37,935 bases of DNA from contig MHZX01000061.1 in assembly GCA_001828935.1 (NCBI GenBank), forward strand, positions 3,391 to 41,325, in the 5' to 3' direction. The translations under genes and the position numbers were made by a program. The notes beneath the pieces were generated by a model. That model worked only from the letters and a program-made list of their open reading frames with translations. It did not search any database and was not told the origin of the DNA. Origin of the DNA: Rhodocyclales bacterium RIFCSPLOWO2_02_FULL_63_24 (GTDB taxonomy: Bacteria > Pseudomonadota > Gammaproteobacteria > Burkholderiales > Rhodocyclaceae). Below, piece by piece: positions 35,290-37,935 of the stretch (the first letter of the stretch is position 1; every line of letters starts with the position of its first letter).

Positions 35290-37080
35290 TCAGAACATCG
35301 CTTCATCCAGCGACAAAGCGCTTGCCCCACCTTGCACCACTTCCTGCGCCAGGCCGGCCGCGGCGGACATGACGTGATCGGCATAGAAATGCGCCGTAGC
35401 GATTTTCGCCGGGTAGAAAGGATCGGCGTTGCCGCCGGCGATCTTGCCCTGCGCCACGAGTGCGGCGCGCGCCATCATCCAGCCGCCGGAGACGACGCCC
35501 ATCAGGCGCAGGAAAGGCACGGCACCCGCCGCCACCGCGCGCACGTCGCTGCCGTAGTTGGCCACGATGTGGTCGCTCGCCTGCTGCAGGGCCTCGATGC
35601 CGCGCCCCAGCGCCGCGGCGATGGCGGCGAACCCGGCCCCCGACTGCTGCATAACCTCGCTGCGCGTCTGCTGCATCATGCCGATCACGGCTTTCACCGT
35701 GGCGCCGCCTTCGCGGGCAATCTTGCGCCCCATCAGATCGTTGGCCTGGATGCCGGTGGTGCCTTCGTAAATCGTCGTGATGCGGGCATCGCGCATGTAC
35801 TGCGCGGCGCCGGTTTCCTCGATGAAGCCCATGCCGCCGTGCACCTGCACGCCCAGGTAAGCCATCTCGTTGCCGGTCTCGGTGCTCCAGCCCTTGACCA
35901 CCGGAATCATCAGATCGACATAGGCCTGATTCTGCGCACGCTCGGCCGGGTCGGGATGGCGCGCGGCTGCATCGTGCGCAGCGGCGACCGAATAGGCCAG
36001 CGCGCGCATGGCTTCCACGTTCGAACGCATCAGCATCAGCATGCGGCGGATGTCGGGATGCTTGATGATCGGCACGCCGCTCGCCGAACCTTCAATGGCG
36101 CGCCCCTGCACGCGTTCGCGCGCGTAGGCCACGGCATGCTGATAGGCACGCTCGGCGATCGCCAGGCCTTCGAGCCCGACCGCAAAGCGCGCCGCGTTCA
36201 TCATGACAAACATGTACTTGAGGCCCTGGTTCTCCTGACCCACCAGGGTGCCGATCGCACCGCCATTGTCGCCCAGCGCCATGACGCAGGTCGGGCTGGC
36301 GTGGATGCCGAGCTTGTGCTCGATCGAGACGCAATACGTGTCGTTGCGCGCGCCCAGCGAGCCATCCGGGTTCACCAGGAACTTGGGCACCACGAACAGC
36401 GAAATGCCCTTGACGCCTTCCGGCGCATCCGGGGTGCGGGCGAGCACCAGGTGAATGGTGTTCTCTGCCATGTCGTGATCGCCGTAGGTGATGAAAATCT
36501 TCTGGCCGAATATCTTGTAAGTGCCGTCGCCCTGCGGCACGGCGCGCGAGCGGATCGCCGCCAGGTCGGAGCCGGCCTGGGGTTCGGTGATGTTCATGGT
36601 GCCGGTCCAGTTGCCGGAAATCATGTTGGGCAGGTACATCGCCTTCTGCTGGTCGTTGCCGGCCAGCTCCAGCGCCTCGATCGCGCCGAGCGTGAGCAGC
36701 GGGCACAGCGAGAAAGAGATGTTGGCGGACTTCCACATTTCCTGCACCGCCGCCGAGACGACTTTGGGCAGGCCCTGGCCGCCATGCTCGGGGTTGCCCG
36801 AAAGCGCGTTCCAGCCGTTGTCGACGAACTGCCGGTAGGCGTCCTTGAAGCCCTTGGGCATGGTCACCGACTTGTCGGCCCACTTGGCACCCTCCTGATC
36901 GCCGCTGTAATTGAGCGGGTCCAGCACGCCGCCGGTGAACTTCGCGGATTCGTCGAGAATCGCTTCGACCACGTCTTCCGTCGCCTCCTCGTAGCCCGGC
37001 AACGCGGCCACCTTGTCGAGGCCCGCCAGTTCGGTCAGAGCGAAGTGCATGTCCTTCAATGGGGCGGCATAGCTGCTCAT
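35290..37080 (-). CDS. Acyl-CoA dehydrogenase (long, DmdC/FadE-like type)
   Basis: 596 residues, FAD enzyme. It oxidises an acyl-CoA to the enoyl-CoA and reduces ETF. The FAD-binding MNITEPQAGSDLAAIRSRA is at residues 162-180. The catalytic base is Glu439 in IYEGTTGIQANDLMGRK. A C-terminal extension (about 465-590) places it in the roughly 600-residue class that includes 3-methylmercaptopropionyl-CoA dehydrogenase and fatty acyl-CoA dehydrogenases. The substrate is not predictable. It is in line with the CbiM-like gene and etfA, 15 bases downstream of the former. Confidence 0.92.
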   Translation of the reverse strand: MSSYAAPLKDMHFALTELAGLDKVAALPGYEEATEDVVEAILDESAKFTGGVLDPLNYSGDQEGAKWADKSVTMPKGFKDAYRQFVDNGWNALSGNPEHGGQGLPKVVSAAVQEMWKSANISFSLCPLLTLGAIEALELAGNDQQKAMYLPNMISGNWTGTMNITEPQAGSDLAAIRSRAVPQGDGTYKIFGQKIFITYGDHDMAENTIHLVLARTPDAPEGVKGISLFVVPKFLVNPDGSLGARNDTYCVSIEHKLGIHASPTCVMALGDNGGAIGTLVGQENQGLKYMFVMMNAARFAVGLEGLAIAERAYQHAVAYARERVQGRAIEGSASGVPIIKHPDIRRMLMLMRSNVEAMRALAYSVAAAHDAAARHPDPAERAQNQAYVDLMIPVVKGWSTETGNEMAYLGVQVHGGMGFIEETGAAQYMRDARITTIYEGTTGIQANDLMGRKIAREGGATVKAVIGMMQQTRSEVMQQSGAGFAAIAAALGRGIEALQQASDHIVANYGSDVRAVAAGAVPFLRLMGVVSGGWMMARAALVAQGKIAGGNADPFYPAKIATAHFYADHVMSAAAGLAQEVVQGGASALSLDEAMF

Positions 37081-37095
37081 AGTCTTACTCCGTTA

Positions 37096-37773
37096 TCATT
37101 TATTCAGAAGATAGCGCCGGTCGTCGAAACTGCCGACCCAGTGCGGCTGATAAACCACCATCAGCGTCACCAGGGCGCCGTTGAGCCAGGCCTCGGCGAA
37201 ACCCAGCAGAAAATAGTAGGGCAGGTAGTCGTCCAGCAATGTCGGCGCCGGATACACGCCGGCCAGCCACAACAGAACGCTGGCCAGCAGGCCGGTAGCC
37301 ATGACGGATGCCGCTGCGCCGAAAAACGCCGTGACGAATACATAGATGAAGAAATTATCGGGCAGGAAACGCTCGACGCCGCGTCGGATCAGGTCTGCCA
37401 GCAAGACCGGGAATACCGCCAGCACCAGCGCATTGAGGCCGTACGCAAGCCAGCCCGCGTGTCCCTGCAGTTCGCCGTTGAGCGTCACACCGACCAGCAC
37501 CAACGACAGGCCGATGATCGCCAGTTGACGGCCGAACATCAGCGCGAACATCGTGGCGCCGAGGAAGTGCAGGTTGAGACCCGGCTTGACTCCGGCCTGC
37601 ATGCTCCAGACCAGCACCAGCATCACCACAGTGCCGAGCCAGACGTTCAGCTGACCGGAATCGGCCAGCCGCCGCCACGGCGCCGTCCAGAAGCACCACA
37701 GCCAAATTGCCAGCAGGGGAAGGAACGCCCCGAGCGCCCAAGCTTGCGGAAACAGGGCGTCGGGGAAGTTCAT
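37096..37773 (-). CDS. CbiM-like membrane protein (energy-coupling factor permease family)
   Basis: 225 residues with about seven hydrophobic helices. The segment LNLHFLGATMFALMFG (about residues 67-82) and the later PYYFLLGFAEAWLNGALVTLM match CbiM-type S-components of cobalt/nickel ECF transporters. The metal-binding N-terminal Met-His of true CbiM is absent (the chain starts MNFPDALFP), and no CbiN, CbiQ or CbiO gene is next to it. So transport of a metal is uncertain. It sits between etfA and an acyl-CoA dehydrogenase and is likely co-transcribed with them. The start is ATG 37773. Confidence 0.7.
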   Translation of the reverse strand: MNFPDALFPQAWALGAFLPLLAIWLWCFWTAPWRRLADSGQLNVWLGTVVMLVLVWSMQAGVKPGLNLHFLGATMFALMFGRQLAIIGLSLVLVGVTLNGELQGHAGWLAYGLNALVLAVFPVLLADLIRRGVERFLPDNFFIYVFVTAFFGAAASVMATGLLASVLLWLAGVYPAPTLLDDYLPYYFLLGFAEAWLNGALVTLMVVYQPHWVGSFDDRRYLLNK

Positions 37774-37785
37774 GACGGATGCGTT

Positions 37786-37935
37786 TTACAGTGCCGCGGT
37801 AAGTTCCGGCACGGCGGCGAACAAATCGGCGACCAGCCCATAGTCGGCGACCTGGAAGATCGGCGCATCGGGGTCCTTGTTGATCGCCACGATCACCTTC
37901 GAATCCTTCATCCCCGCCAGATGCTGGATCGCCCC
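37786..37935 (-). CDS. etfA: Electron transfer flavoprotein alpha subunit (C-terminal end only)
   Basis: The last 49 codons are in the window and the frame runs off the right edge. The sequence [19 protein letters not shown] and [18 protein letters not shown] is the FAD-binding end of EtfA. The enzyme takes electrons from acyl-CoA dehydrogenases and passes them to ETF-QO (30370-32001). The stop TAA lies 12 bases before the CbiM-like gene. Confidence 0.93.
   Translation of the reverse strand, partial: GAIQHLAGMKDSKVIVAINKDPDAPIFQVADYGLVADLFAAVPELTAAL

Overview
The window is a high-GC (about 65%) stretch of chromosome, most likely from a betaproteobacterium of the Rhodocyclales/Nitrosomonadales type. 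The evidence is the family-level look of the proteins and the betaproteobacterial gene neighbourhoods: alaA-hom-thrC, rpsF-priB-rpsR-rplI-dnaB, an arn cluster followed by bcp and phoH, and etfA with an acyl-CoA dehydrogenase. I see no rRNA, tRNA, CRISPR array, transposase or prophage. Coding density is very high and no gap exceeds about 260 bases. The largest gaps are 20574-20833, 33736-33983, 27626-27869, 8524-8709 and 22273-22457; what each holds is given in the feature list.

Left part (1-8523): the tail of parC (+), a 45-residue membrane microprotein behind its own promoter, then a leftward amino-acid operon alaA - GNAT acetyltransferase - hom - thrC. Between hom and thrC lies a lower-GC cassette of four small genes on the same strand: DUF4160, DUF2442, an MNT nucleotidyltransferase and a HEPN protein. 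The last two match the HepT/MntA toxin-antitoxin type. thrC now starts one base after the HEPN stop codon.

Middle-left (8710-17608): a ten-gene rightward operon that builds and transfers 4-amino-4-deoxy-L-arabinose (Ara4N) to lipid A. The order is Mth938-like gene, arnT, a single arnE-like flippase gene, arnB, a PilZ/YcgR-type c-di-GMP-binding protein, arnC, a separate formyltransferase and a separate decarboxylase (the two halves of ArnA), arnD, then bcp and a terminator. Most junctions between the arn genes are 4-base ATGA overlaps; the PilZ gene is flanked by real gaps and looks inserted.

Middle (17671-22457): a PIN-PhoH ATPase gene (+) faces dnaB (-). Behind dnaB is the ribosomal operon rpsF-priB-rpsR-rplI (-) with a strong terminator. 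An 11-base-phased array of five GTG units covers the dnaB promoter region.

Right part (22458-37935): an HDOD protein, a small membrane protein and an orphan FliD-like protein. Then come the divergent 23S rRNA modification genes rluF-like and rlmJ, a methyl-accepting chemotaxis protein (MCP) gene whose 5' leader reads as a c-di-GMP-I (GEMM) riboswitch, and acetoacetyl-CoA synthetase. These are followed by a hotdog thioesterase, ETF-ubiquinone oxidoreductase, a triple-PAS diguanylate cyclase, a short FimV-like protein, an acyl-CoA dehydrogenase, a CbiM-like membrane protein and the end of etfA. The fatty-acid/ETF genes form one metabolic theme. The diguanylate cyclase, the PilZ protein and the riboswitch form a second, cyclic-di-GMP theme spread over 20 kb. 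The most interesting element is the riboswitch-MCP leader, where a Shine-Dalgarno/anti-SD/anti-anti-SD series can be read directly from the sequence.
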